DNA from: Chara braunii
Lineage: Eukaryota; Streptophyta; Charophyceae; Charales; Characeae
Assembly (NCBI GenBank): GCA_003427395.1
Contig: BFEA01000213.1
Location: forward strand, 64,590-97,792
Direction: 5' to 3'
Length of the DNA stretch: 33,203 nt
Shown here piece after piece: positions 20,701 through 30,577 of this stretch. The translations under genes and the position numbers were made by a program. How positions within the stretch are numbered: position 1 is the stretch's first letter; each line of letters opens with the position of its first letter. The notes below the pieces were generated by a model, which was not told where the DNA came from, searched no databases, and saw only the letters and a program-made list of their open reading frames with translations.

Positions 20701-21879
20701 TTTCAATTCTTTCATTGGCACACATGACCTTCTCAACCATAACTTGTGAAAGGTGTCCTTCGTCATGTGGTCATTTACTACAATTCCTTTGACTCGTAGC
20801 CGTTCGGTCCACACCTCTGACTGTTTTATTTGAATATAACCACATTCTGAAAGCAACAACACTCCCTCTCTGCCCTATACTTTTTCCTATACCGAATGTT
20901 CCATCATTTTGGACTCGGCATATGCAACCCGTCTTTGCAGACTTGCAATTTATTATTCCTTTCAAATGAAAGGATTCTCGAAAGGACATTCAGAAGGTTG
21001 GAAAACATTGACGAGTTCACTTCCCACCATTCAGCGATTGAGACAAATTTTAGGTGGGAGGTTGCCCAATCTGTCCAAAATTTTATCATCAAAGTGATAA
21101 GTCCAAGGTCATTTAAATTTTTGTGTTAAAATTTGAACAGGCCTTTTCGTCGTGTAAACTCAGGGGCTAAAATCGAAATGATGATTGAGTTATGATCGGA
21201 CATGAGGTGATGCTGAGACTGCGATTTCTCAATTGATTCCCATATGTTTGTTGTGGTAAGGAAAAAGTTCAAACAACGTTTAGTAATTTCAGTGGATTCC
21301 ACATAGTGTGAGAACCAATTGAAACCATCGTCGTTTAGGTTAGACAAACGATTTGGGTCTATTAGGTTCATTTCATCCATAAACGAATCTGGAGCAATTT
21401 TATCGCGATCACATCTGGTTTTTCGCAGTTCATCCAAGGTTGAATTCCAATCGCCAACAATAAATATTTTATCTCTTTCTGGGATGATTGCCAACAAGTC
21501 CAGTAATAAATTTGTCTTTGTTCGGATTCCGACTGGAGCATAAATGCTTACGAATACCCAATGGTACCATCCATGAAACATTTGACCTAAGACCATTTAC
21601 CCCACAAATCAGATTGAAAATCCACGATCTCTGTATCAAATTTTCTATGTATTAGGATAGCGTAGCACCTTTCGTTCCTTCGGATGAAAACCAAAGTTGA
21701 GGCCCGTCCCACCAATTTCCAAGGACCGTGATCTTATCGTTATTAAGTTTTGTTTCCTGTAAACAAGTGATTTGAATACTATTATCAAAGATCCATGACT
21801 TTAGTATGTTTTTTTTATGTCTGCCTATGGTCTCTCCTAACCTCCTCACACTCCATGTTGCTATTTTAAACTTGACCAT
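17760..21879 (-). pseudogene. LINE-C ORF2: endonuclease/reverse transcriptase, broken
   Basis: ATG at 21879 gives MVKFKIATWSVRRLG. Endonuclease motifs are QETKLNNDK (about 21750), GDWNSTLDE (about 21450) and MSDHNS (about 21190), all catalytic-type residues kept. The linker (WTDWATS, EWWEVNSSMFSNLLNVLSRI) is at about 20905-21090. RT segments are KILVRRLAWYMP and FIKGQSIFDNI (20050-20235), SLRQGCPLAPLLFA (about 19870-19910) and LADN at 19758-19769, where the second catalytic Asp is Asn. The thumb SLFGRALVVNNALFVLLWY is at about 19415-19475. The C-terminal part (GWGYVAQ, AVIWQ) is readable at about 17930-18230 in several frames. Stops and frameshifts are frequent. Confidence 0.82.
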
Positions 21880-21983
21880 CACTCTGAGATTCCCGACCAC
21901 CAACATGGATGTGGGAAACCTGCAAGGGGGAGAACCATGAACATGTCAACATTGACTGGACAAACAATGAGCCGAGTTTCTTT

Positions 21984-24095
21984 TCACAATCTGCCATCCA
22001 CATCTGCCAAACATTTAGTAGATGTCAACGAAGGGATTTTTAGGAGGCGCAACTCCAATTTACGAGACTCGACAATCCAAGTGAGTGGGATGCACTTCAT
22101 TTCGTCGCTTTCAAGCTTCTCTAATTGACCAGGGACAAACCGAGTATCCAAAAATGGGACCAAAAAAATTATTCTCTTACCAACTCCTTTTAGGTTGTCG
22201 GTGATAACTCGAGGCATCGAGCAATCCGGAATGGTACGAAATAGAAACCGAGCAGGGATAACCCGACGAATTAGTGCTACCATGGCCGAGGTCATTGGTT
22301 GCTCCGGCCAAGGACGGGTAATAAAAATTGTAGAACCATCCGTCATTGACCAAGCAATAGTCCAGAGGGAGTTACGAGCGGCGGTACAGAACAAAGGAAG
22401 AGTGCAATTCTCTACCTTTTGTAATTGCCCTCTAAACAGGGACGTGATCGAAGTTCGACATCTCGTAGTTTTGTTTTCTGAGGTGTCGATCTCCCTTATC
22501 TGCCCCTGAGAGAGGTCAGAGCGGGGGAGTGAGGTATCAGAAAGCTCACCATTGATTCTCTTACTCGAAGCGAAACTACCTTTTATGTCTAGTCTCCTCT
22601 GCTTACCCAGAGTGATGGAGTGTGGTCTGGCTGAGCTGCTTGAAGCACCTTTTGGAGAAAGCGTGGCCTCTTGCCCCGCGTTAGCGAAACCATCTCGCTG
22701 TGCTGACGTTGGCATGGATGCTTGTTTTGCTCGTTAAAAATTTCTCGATGTTGTCGGATGTTATCCCACCGTGCGAGAGGGTTTACCAGCCCAGTGAGTA
22801 CAAGATCGAGGGGGGGGGGGTCTCCCCCATTGTTGGAGAGGGTAAGCTGAATAAATCGCTTATAAGCCTCCTTGTTGTGGTATCCATGACATAAATGCAT
22901 GACCTATTCCATTTGGCATCTCATACATTGGAAATTGGGGCCCATGCTGAGGAGCCACATGGTCGAAGATTTCATTGAAGACTGGATTGAACTGCGAAAT
23001 TAGGAACGTCGGGGGAGTGGCTCCCGAAGGAGCTGCTCCCTCGCCTGTCGCTGTGCCCAGGAGCGCTTGCGATGGTGACATGCCTAAATGGTTCATTGAA
23101 CCTGCATATCCTGCCTGTTGTTGTTGACCTTGTTGGAGATGAGAGGTGCTCTGGTTCACTTGATAGCCCTGGGAAGCGTGAGAGGCTTGGTTGATCCCTT
23201 GGTTGGCTTGATTTCCTTGACTGCTTGATTGTTATTCCGCTCCTCCCCTTCTGCACTCGTTAGTTGTATGGAAGAACTCCTGACACTGCCTTCAGCGGGG
23301 GGTTTCTGACGAAGCGAGTTCGACTTCTAACTTATCACCTTCGGAAGTGACGACCCAAATTTTGTCCTTTATGTTTGGTCGTGAGGCTTGGTCGATGTCA
23401 AATTTCTCGTCGATAAGTGATGGCTTCAACCTATCAGGTTCTATAGGATATCTATGGACGATAGACCCGATAGCTTTACTGATTTGTGCCTCTAGGTAGA
23501 AGAACGAGTCAAGCGGGACTTGTACCACGACTACCCAAAATGGTTGGAGGTCTTCATCATGTCTCTGCTCTCTTAACTGGACTTTTGTTAGCCAGGGTTT
23601 GAAATCCAATCTATAGGTAGTAGGACCTATAGTGATTTCATCGTGACCTTTTGTAACCAACTATGAGGCTATCGCCTTGTTCTTAGCTACATAGGACACT
23701 ACGTTAGGACTCTCAATTTTAACTCTCCCTCGCCTAAAGAGCTCTGCCTAAAAAATTTCATCCCAATTTTTTTCATTCTCGTAAGCCCTGATGACGTCGT
23801 CCTTAACCATCTTCGACAAGAACCTTGCTCCTTCTCTGAATATGACTCTCACTATGTGTTCATTAACCCAAACTATTTTCACTCGATCAAGAGTTAGATT
23901 CGCTTCGAATCTAACTTATCTTCCTTCAACTGACATCTCACCTGGGTCAATCCCCGCTGGGAGGATCCCTTCTTCATAGCATAGTCTCATAAGCTCCTTC
24001 ACCCTCTCCTCGTCTTATCCATCCATCTCTGGATCCAGCGGTGGGGATCGAGGTCCCCGAACGTTTTCTCCTACCGCCATCGTGATGGTCTCCAT
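21984..24095 (-). pseudogene. LINE-C ORF1 (CCHC zinc knuckle), broken
   Basis: The likely start is ATG 24095 (METITMAVGENVRG). The N-terminal domain (GIDPGEMSVEGR, about 23920-23960) and the long segment at 23292-23660 (DFKPWLTKVQLREQR, VVVVQVPLDSFFYLEAQ) align residue by residue with LINE-A. A damaged CCHC knuckle (QCQEFFHTTNEC) is encoded at about 23255-23310 with an indel at the first Cys. A Gln/Gly/Ser-rich low-complexity region follows (22860-23256), then an open C-terminal domain at 21984-22715. Stops fall at about 23932, 23750 and 23660. Confidence 0.8.
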
Positions 24096-24439
24096 GAAAG
24101 CTCTAGGAGGAGTAACTAAGACTTTTGTTCGTATTTCTCACTAAGTAAAACCTAACAATGGTTAACAGTGTTCGACTTTACATAATTCTGATAATAGTAA
24201 GATCTTGTGGTTCGTTTCCGGATGGGCGTTGAGTAGACCAATGTCCCGGACGATCATTTCTGGCGGTGACAGGTAACTCTCCGGAGCATGGCGGAAGAGA
24301 AGGCTACTCAAACTACCATGGCATCATCATGTTGGTGATGTCAAAGGCCGTTACAGACCCCGCGCTACCGGGAGGATAACGCTTGGTCCAATGCGCATCG
24401 CGCCGACGGAAGTGCTCCGACCGAACCATCAAATCCTGC

Positions 24440-24559
24440 ACCCAAGTTGAAATCCAGCCGCCATCAGAGGAACGGTACAAAATTAGTTTGAATTGCCTAA
24501 GGATCGGTCAACTCAATGACGATATCTCAAAGCTCTCAGAAAAAAAAAAAAAAAAAAAA
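24440..24559 (+). repeat. A-tailed repeat module next to LINE-C 5' end
   Basis: This is a diverged copy of the 16640-16870 module: GAATTGCC (24491 onward), then GGTCAACTCAATGACGATAT (24507-24526) and CTCAAAGCTCTCAG, then 20 or so A residues. GATATCTC and GCTCTC resemble the start of 5.8S rRNA, but the match is too short and interrupted to call. Confidence 0.45.
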
Positions 24560-24689
24560 GAAGGGAATGGTGTTCACACCACTGGTCAAGTCCTATAATT
24601 TTAGGGCTATGCTAGATGGATAAATGCCACAGATACTCGGGACTTGTCCACTATCAACATGTCATGACAGTTATCTCGCTATCCCTTAG

Positions 24690-24797
24690 CCTCTAGAGCA
24701 GTCGCATAAAAAAATGCAGGTAAGGAGGGTCACTATCCTCGAGCCTCTAGAGCAGTCGCATAACTGAACTGTAGGTAAGGAGGACCACTAGATGCCG
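24690..24797. repeat. 54-bp direct duplication, two copies
   Basis: CCTCTAGAGCAGTCGCATAA at 24690 recurs at 24744 (period 54), followed in both units by a diverged stretch and GTAAGGAGG. It lies in gene-less sequence between LINE-C and a LINE tail fragment. Nothing else is recognised in 24560-24900. Confidence 0.85.
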
Positions 24798-24899
24798 CAG
24801 GTTAGAGTGAATCCAAACACAAATTTTGGAGGCGTCACTCTAAGTGTCATGAACGTAAATATCACCACCTACTAGATCTTAAAAATATCCTAATATCTC

Positions 24900-25240
24900 A
24901 TCATACAAAATAAGTGTCTAAGTCCAAACAAACGATGAGGTTTGACCAAACATTACACCGCTACTATACAGCCCCAGCTTTGCTGAAAACAAAACTTTTC
25001 ACCTAAAAACAATTCGGAGGCTCGGCCTACCAGGCCACAATGGCTAGCGGCACCAACCAAAACAGAAAAAGATGCATTACTGGCGGTTTGGAAAAACTTT
25101 GTATGCAGTAAGCACATTTAGGTTCAGGTGTAAAGGTGGTTTCAGAAAGCCTAATGAAAATGGTTGTGCTAAATTGATAGATGTTATTGATCGCGTGTAT
25201 ATCTAAACTCCTAATCAATCGTGACATGGTTAAAAATTAT
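24900..25240 (-). mobile_element. 5'-truncated LINE 3'-tail fragment
   Basis: The block at 25011-25063 (CGGAGGCTCGG, AGGCC, GGCTAGCGGCACCAACCAAAAC on the plus strand) matches 17223-17276 in the LINE-C 3' UTR, and a weaker match (AGGCTTTCTGAA versus AGGCTTTTTGAA, read on the minus strand) lies 100-170 bp away in both. Only 3' UTR is present, as expected of a 5'-truncated insertion. Confidence 0.5.
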
Positions 25241-25501
25241 GGGCGTCGTAAAATACAATAAGCAATTTGTAATTTTTACTGCTATTAGCAACCGACTTAC
25301 TTACGTGGTCGATTCTCTTATAAATATATACAACAACCATATGAGTATGCATATAATATATATATTGTCATAGGGTATGGACCGATAGTCTATAGAGTTT
25401 TCCATCTGGTGTGGGTGAGTGATAGTGTACTTTGATTTTCGCCACAGGTACTGTGAGGACAGTGGTTGGTACTCACCTTAGGGAATCAGTTGTCGGGCAG
25501 T

Positions 25502-25505
<4 letters not shown>

Positions 25506-25550
<45 letters not shown>
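25506..25550. repeat. (TA)n microsatellite bounded by a short inverted repeat
   Basis: An uninterrupted TA run covers about 45 bp. CGGGCAGT at 25494-25501 and its reverse complement ACTGCCCG at 25562-25569 bracket it, so the TA run sits in the loop of a potential hairpin. The hammerhead-like sequence starts 50 bp further on. Confidence 0.9.
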
Positions 25551-25552
<2 letters not shown>

Positions 25553-25617
25553 TCAAATAGAACTGCCCGGTAAACCGTAGGCAGAGAGGGAGAAGCGGAC
25601 AACAAACGAGGGGCTGT

Positions 25618-25654
25618 GACAAACTGTTTCGTCGGAGTTTCACCGACTCATCAG
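25618..25654 (-). ncRNA. Hammerhead ribozyme core (minimal stem III, Penelope-like-element type)
   Basis: Read on the minus strand from 25654: CTGATGA, then stem II GTCGG/CCGAC (5 perfect pairs, loop TGAAACT), then GAAA, then stem III ACA/TGT with a 3-nt loop GTT, then the cleavage triplet GTC ending at 25618. All invariant catalytic nucleotides are present with the right connectivity. The 3-bp stem III is the form described for hammerheads in Penelope-like retroelements. Stem I is not evident: CAGCCTC before CTGATGA does not pair well with ACAGCCCC after the cleavage site, so this copy may be decayed or need another partner. The adjoining (TA)n tract fits a Penelope-like element end; no coding part of such an element is present. 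Confidence 0.65.
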
Positions 25655-25729
25655 GAGGCTGAATATATAACTGATTGTATATATAACTTATTCTCTATAA
25701 CTTATTGATACAACTTATATATATATACA

Positions 25730-25812
25730 CAGAGTAACCGGCATAAGGGACGGGCCGAACGCCCAAACATACCCCGTGGGAATGTGTTCGGTCATTCAGG
25801 CTAAACGCTGCG

Positions 25813-25851
<39 letters not shown>

Positions 25852-26417
25852 AAAACAATTAAATGTTATTAAAAAAAAAAAAAAAAAACAAGATTTTCTT
25901 GAGCATCACATCCAAATTCCTTACCAAATTTGAAAAAATAAATAAATAAAAAAAATAAAAACTAAAAAAAAAACCTTTATATTTAGTGAGTGCGAGAGCA
26001 CGTTTTCAACATTGCTATTTTTGACTTTTTTTTTTTTTTTTTTTTTGCAAAGCTAAATGCCCTGACCATTTATAGATGTGTAATTCACATAATGCAGAAC
26101 CCACTATTTTTTTTTTTTAAATAATAAAATTGTTTAGATCCCGAACTAAAGTGAAAACGAAAAGTAAAAAGTGAAAAAAAACATGGGTAAGGACGTTTTG
26201 ACACAACCATCTTTGACGATTTTTAAATCTTATTTGGATGATTCAAATGACTTGGAAATTTATAAGCATGTTCCTCACGTCATAGAGAACTCGTAAAAAT
26301 TAATTCAAAAAACAAAAATTATTTTTAGGCCTCGAAATAATTTTTGGCGAGGACCCCGAACGCCCGTACGTACGGAGGTCTGCCCGGGGACCTCCATACT
26401 TACGGGCTGGTGACCTG
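25730..26417 (+). mobile_element. Non-autonomous hAT-type transposon, copy 1
   Basis: It begins CAGAGTAACCGGC and ends GGCTGGTGACCTG, imperfect terminal inverted repeats of the same family as copies 2 and 3. Flanks TATATACA (25722-25729) and TATAAAGA (26418-26425) match at 6 of 8 positions. The ends are GC-rich with CCGAACGCCC-type motifs; the interior is AT-rich with long A and T runs. There is no transposase. Copy 2 starts only 14 bp beyond. Confidence 0.72.
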
Positions 26418-26431
26418 TATAAAGATATATG

Positions 26432-27203
26432 CAGTGTTACCTGACCGAACGTTCGGGGGCGCCTAGGCTGGTCCCCGAACGTTCGGGCGTTCGGGGTCCC
26501 GTTCGGGGGCCGAACACCTCCAGGTTCGGCCCCCGCCAAAACATATTTCGGGGCCTAAAAATAAGTTTTTTTTCCTGAATTGTTTTTTTGTGTGTTCTCT
26601 ATGATGTAACTTACACGCCTATAAATTTTGAAGCCATTCTGCTAAGCTAAAAAAACATTCAAAATCGTCAAAGATGGTGGTGTCAAAACATGCTCGCCCA
26701 CTCACTATTTTGTTTTTTTCGCTTTTAACTTTTTGTTTTTACTTTATTTCGGGGCCTAAACAATTTTATTATTTTTTGAAAAACAATTAATGAGTTATTG
26801 ATTATGTAAACTACATATCTGTAAATTTTCAGGACATTTGTCAATGCCAAAAAATAATTAATAATCGGCAAAGATGGCGGTGTCGAAAAGGTGCTGGCAC
26901 ACTCACTCATTTTTATTCTCTTTTTATTTTTTCTTATTTTTATCAAGGTGTTTATTTTCTGTATTGGATTTTTAATTCGAATTTGGTAAAGAATTTGGAT
27001 GTAGTGCCCAGGAAAATGTTGTTTAGTTTATTTGTCTCCATAACATAGTTGTTTTTCGAAATTTTTTGAAAATATTTGTTTTTGTTTTTTTGTTTTTTTT
27101 TGTCCGCATTCGGCCCGAACGGCCGAACGCCTCCCGAAGGGGTCCCGTACGTTCGGGCGTTCGGGTTCGGGCGTTCGGTCCGTCCAGAACGCCGGTAACC
27201 CTA
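26432..27203 (-). mobile_element. Non-autonomous hAT-type transposon, copy 2 (reverse orientation)
   Basis: It is 772 bp, starting CAGTGTTACC and ending GGTAACCCTA, flanked by GATATATG (26424-26431) and TATATATG (27204-27211), a 7/8 match to an 8-bp target-site duplication. Its order is the reverse of copies 1 and 3. CAAAGATGGTGGTGTC (26669) and CAAAGATGGCGGTGTC (26869) form a 200-bp-spaced internal direct repeat. Subterminal regions repeat GAACGTTCGGG/GTTCGGGCGTTCGG several times, as hAT transposase-binding regions often do. Confidence 0.78.
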
Positions 27204-27225
27204 TATATATGCATATGTATACATA

Positions 27226-27227
<2 letters not shown>

Positions 27228-27273
<46 letters not shown>
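27228..27273. repeat. (TA)n microsatellite
   Basis: This TA dinucleotide run lies just beyond the right end of hAT copy 2. 27274-27790 is AT-rich sequence in which I see no gene and no clear satellite unit. Confidence 0.9.
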
Positions 27274-27275
<2 letters not shown>

Positions 27276-27799
27276 TTTACCAACATTCAGATCTAGCCGA
27301 ACAGTTCATGCTAAACCTCCTAACATTCGAACCCTCTTGGAAACACTTTCGAATTACGCTGAACAGGAAAACAAAAAGACCCTCGTGAAGAAAAAAAATC
27401 CAAACGTTTTTTTTTTTTTTCCCTTTTTAAGATTATATGTAATACGAGGTATCTGCAAATAAATCTTCGAGTCATTTGAAAATAATAAAAAATCATATTG
27501 TCAAAAGCAAACTCTCCTACCCTTTATTTTTTACACCATGATCTTTAGTTGTTTTTCCTATCTTTTGTAATTACTCAAATTCCTTGAAAAATTAGGTTGA
27601 TTTGACTTTGATAGATCCCTAAGCTCGAAATTTGATTTTGTTATCGAGGTGGATTGTAAAGATAGTTAACATGGGTGTAAAGGGAGAAGTGGGTAGTAGA
27701 TGACATATATTTCACCAATTCTATAATAATAAAATACAATATTTATGATATCTCAAAGATAAACATATCCATTTGGTGATTTTACACTTTTGAGTTCTA

Positions 27800-28052
27800 C
27801 TTGGTTATATCGTAGAAATTGTATACGTATGTGTACTAGGATATTTTGTTATCAAAACGCAATTCGAGGTTTGGAAGTTATATACGTTTGCAGATTCGGT
27901 GTTTTATTACACAAACACACTTTAAATTTTCTAATTTTTCTCAATTATATATATATGTATGTGTGTGTGTGTGTGTATGTGTCGATTCAATGTCTTGTTA
28001 CTGAATCACACTTCAAGATTTGCATGCTTTACTGAGGAGTTAAATATATAGA
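27800..28052. repeat. About 78-bp satellite, left block
   Basis: Diverged monomers contain the hairpin region at about 27836 (TTTTGTTATCAAAACGC), 27896 (GTGTTTTATTACACAAACAC) and 27985 (GTCTTGTTACTGAATCAC), each followed by a CTT-rich half and a T-rich stretch. A (TG)n run lies at 27958-27976. hAT copy 3 separates this block from the main array. Confidence 0.75.
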
Positions 28053-28783
28053 CAGGGTAACCGGCGTTTGGGACGGGCCGAACGCCTGAACCCGAACGCC
28101 CGAACGTATGGGACCCTTCGGGATGTGTTCGACCGTTGGGGCCGAACGCGAAAAAAAAATAAAAAAATAAAAAAAAATAAAAAAAAATAAAAATTTTGAA
28201 AAAAATATGTTATGAAGAAAATTAAACTAAACAAGATTTGCCTAATCATTACATCCAAATTCCTTGCCAAATTTTAAATAAAAATAAAATACGAAAAACA
28301 AATACTAATAATAAAAATAAAAAAAAATAAAAAAAGAATTAAATTTAGCGAGTTCCCGAGTACGTTTTCGACACCGCCATCTTTGGCGATTTATTATTTT
28401 TTTTGGAAGAGCTAAATGCCCTGAAAATTTACATATGTCTACATCACATAATGCAAAACACACTAAAAAAGTTTCAAAAACTAATAAAATTGTTTACACC
28501 CCGAACTAAAGTGAAAACAAAAAGTAAAAAATGAAAAAAAACTTGGGCAAGCACGTTTCGACACCGCCATCTTTGGCCAAATGACTTGAAAATTTATAGG
28601 CGTGTACCTCACATCATAGAGAACTCACAAATTTTTTTTTAGAAAAACAAAATTTTTTAGGTCCCAAAATAATTTTTGGCGGGGGCCGAACGTCGTCGGG
28701 TTCGGACCCCGTACGGGACCCTGAACGCCCGTACGTACGGAGGTTTGCCTAGGGACCTCTGTACATACGGGCTGGTAACCCTG
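28053..28783 (+). mobile_element. Non-autonomous hAT-type transposon, copy 3 (inserted in satellite)
   Basis: It is 731 bp with ends CAGGGTAACCGGC and GCTGGTAACCCTG. Perfect 8-bp target-site duplications, TATATAGA, lie at 28045-28052 and 28784-28791. An 8-bp duplication plus a CAGGG terminus is the signature of the hAT superfamily. The 18-nt CGACACCGCCATCTTTGG occurs twice inside (28369 and 28559, 190 bp apart). Subterminal GAACGCCCGAACGTA-type repeats are present. No transposase is encoded, so movement would need an autonomous relative. Confidence 0.87.
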
Positions 28784-30177
28784 TATATAGATGTATATTC
28801 AATATTTCGCTACCGAAATACTTTTCAATTTTTTTTTAGCTTTCGTTCGTCATACTTTGGAACGTATATACGCATGTGGATTCCGTGTTTTTTTATCGAA
28901 ACACACTTTGATATTTTTGGGTTTTTTTTTTTTTTTTTTTTTTTACATATGTGTGTAGATTTGAAGTTTCGTTACCCAAATACACTTCACGATTTTCAGG
29001 ATTTACTTAGCGTATTTTATGATTATGTACGTGTGTAGCCTATTTTATGATTGTGTACGTGTGCGGATTTGATGTTTCATTATCGAAACACACTTTGGGT
29101 CTCCATGTTTTACCGAGATTTTTTTAGGGTTATATATGTATGTACATTCGTTGTTTCGTTATCAGAACATACTTCAAAGTTTTCGAGTTTTACTTAGTCA
29201 CATTTTGAAAGCCATAAACATATGTGGATTCGGTATTTCGTTCAAAAACACATTTAGGGATTTTCATGTTTTACTTTTTTTTGTTTATTATATACATATA
29301 TAGATTTGGTGTTCATTACAAAAAGACAGTTGAATATTTTCGTGTTTTTACGATATTAGTGAACTTATATACGCAAATGGATTTTAGTGTTTCCTTACTA
29401 AAACATGTTCATAATTTTCGGGTTATATATATATATATTTTTTTATATAAGTAAGTAAATTTTTGTTTTTTTTTATTAAAACACACATCGTGATTTTCGG
29501 GTTTTACTTAAGGTTTTTTAAGGTTATATATGTATATTCAGTGTTTCGTTACCGAAACACTCTTCAAAATTCTTTTGTTTTACTTGGTGTTTTTTTTTAC
29601 TTTTATATGAATGTTAATTCGGTGTTCTGTTACTAAATCACACTTCAGGATTTTTAAGTTTTACATAATCATATTTTGATATTTTATACATATGTGGATT
29701 TGATGTTTCGTTCCTGAAACATACTTCGACATTTTATTTTATTTTTAACATATGTACATTCATTGTTTCCTTATAGAAACACATTTTAGAGTTTTTAGTT
29801 TTTTTTTTAGTTATATAAATCTTTACATTCGGTTTTTCGTTATACAAACATATTTTGTGATCTTCGTATTTTATGTGGTTTTCTTTTATATATATACATG
29901 TGTAGATTCATTTTGTTGGCTTAGGTTTTTTAGGCTTTATTAGTTATATTCTGAACGTTATATACAATTCGGTGTTTGTTACCAAAATGCACTTCGGGTT
30001 TTTATATTTAAGAAGTTACGTACATTTGTATACTAGGGATTCTATTACTGAAATATATTTTGGGATTTTTGAATTTTACGTTTTTTTTTTTTTTAATGTA
30101 TGTATTTTTGATGTTTCGTTAGCAAAACACACTTCGGGATTTTCGAGTTGTACGTAGTCATAGTTTAAAAGGTTTTT
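28784..30177. repeat. About 78-bp satellite, main block
   Basis: The unit is roughly a TTCGGTG start, the dyad GTTTCGTTACCGAAAC, ACACTTCGGGATTTTCGGG, TTTTACTTAGTCATATTTTG and GGTTATATACGTATGTGGA. Dyads recur at about 28808, 28888, 28968, 29070, 29150, 29230, 29306, 29385, 29465, 29543, 29620, 29702, 29765, 29833, 29975, 30045 and 30112, mostly 65-82 bp apart. Units are diverged from one another, suggesting an old array. Confidence 0.85.
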
Positions 30178-30577
30178 TTTTTTTTTTTTAATAAACATCG
30201 TATACGTTCAAGGTACGACAATTGACATTTTAGTTCAAGAGCGAGAGTATCCCACGTCAGGGTTAACGAACGAGAGTATCCTATAACAGGAGACTTTTAC
30301 ACTACCTAGTCGCACATGTGTCACCCTTAGTCCCGCTGACGTGCTACAAACAACCTTTTCATTCTCATCAAGAACTACTTATTCCCAACATGTACAATTT
30401 ATTGACTCATCCGCCCAAAGGGTGTCTGACCTAGCAGACACAAATTTAATATCAACTATCCACACGTAAATGTTCTTCAACAATGTCATCTACAACTTTT
30501 TTCTGGTACAAGACTACAGGTTGGGACCCCCCAGTCGACAAAGCATCATTCATCTAGTCTTGGAGAGGGGGTCGTAA
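30178..30577. other. Unidentified 400-bp insert in the satellite
   Basis: This block has none of the satellite hairpins and a more balanced base composition than its flanks. It contains a short direct repeat (GCGAGAGTATCC and ACGAGAGTATCC, about 30 bp apart near 30241 and 30270). There is no ORF, tRNA or terminal repeat I can identify. The satellite resumes at about 30578. Confidence 0.6.

Larger units (their letters stand above)
17150..24170 (-). mobile_element. LINE-C: decayed L1-type non-LTR retrotransposon
   Basis: This is a third LINE of the same family. The 5' UTR lies upstream of 24095, ORF1 at 21984-24095, ORF2 at about 17760-21879 and the 3' UTR at about 17150-17760. Protein similarity to LINE-A holds throughout, but the copies are clearly diverged from one another, so they are separate old insertions and not recent duplicates. 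A 3'-UTR block at 17223-17276 recurs at 25011-25063. No target-site duplication was identified and ends are approximate. Confidence 0.85.

Noticed and set aside
24507-24540. Possible 5.8S rRNA fragment (GATATCTC..GCTCTC)
   Set aside because: Only short interrupted matches; the second copy near 16800 drifts away from 5.8S.
27023-27296. Tyr/Ile-repeat ORFs across 27023-27296
   Set aside because: They read through the (TA)n microsatellite and hAT terminus, not a gene.
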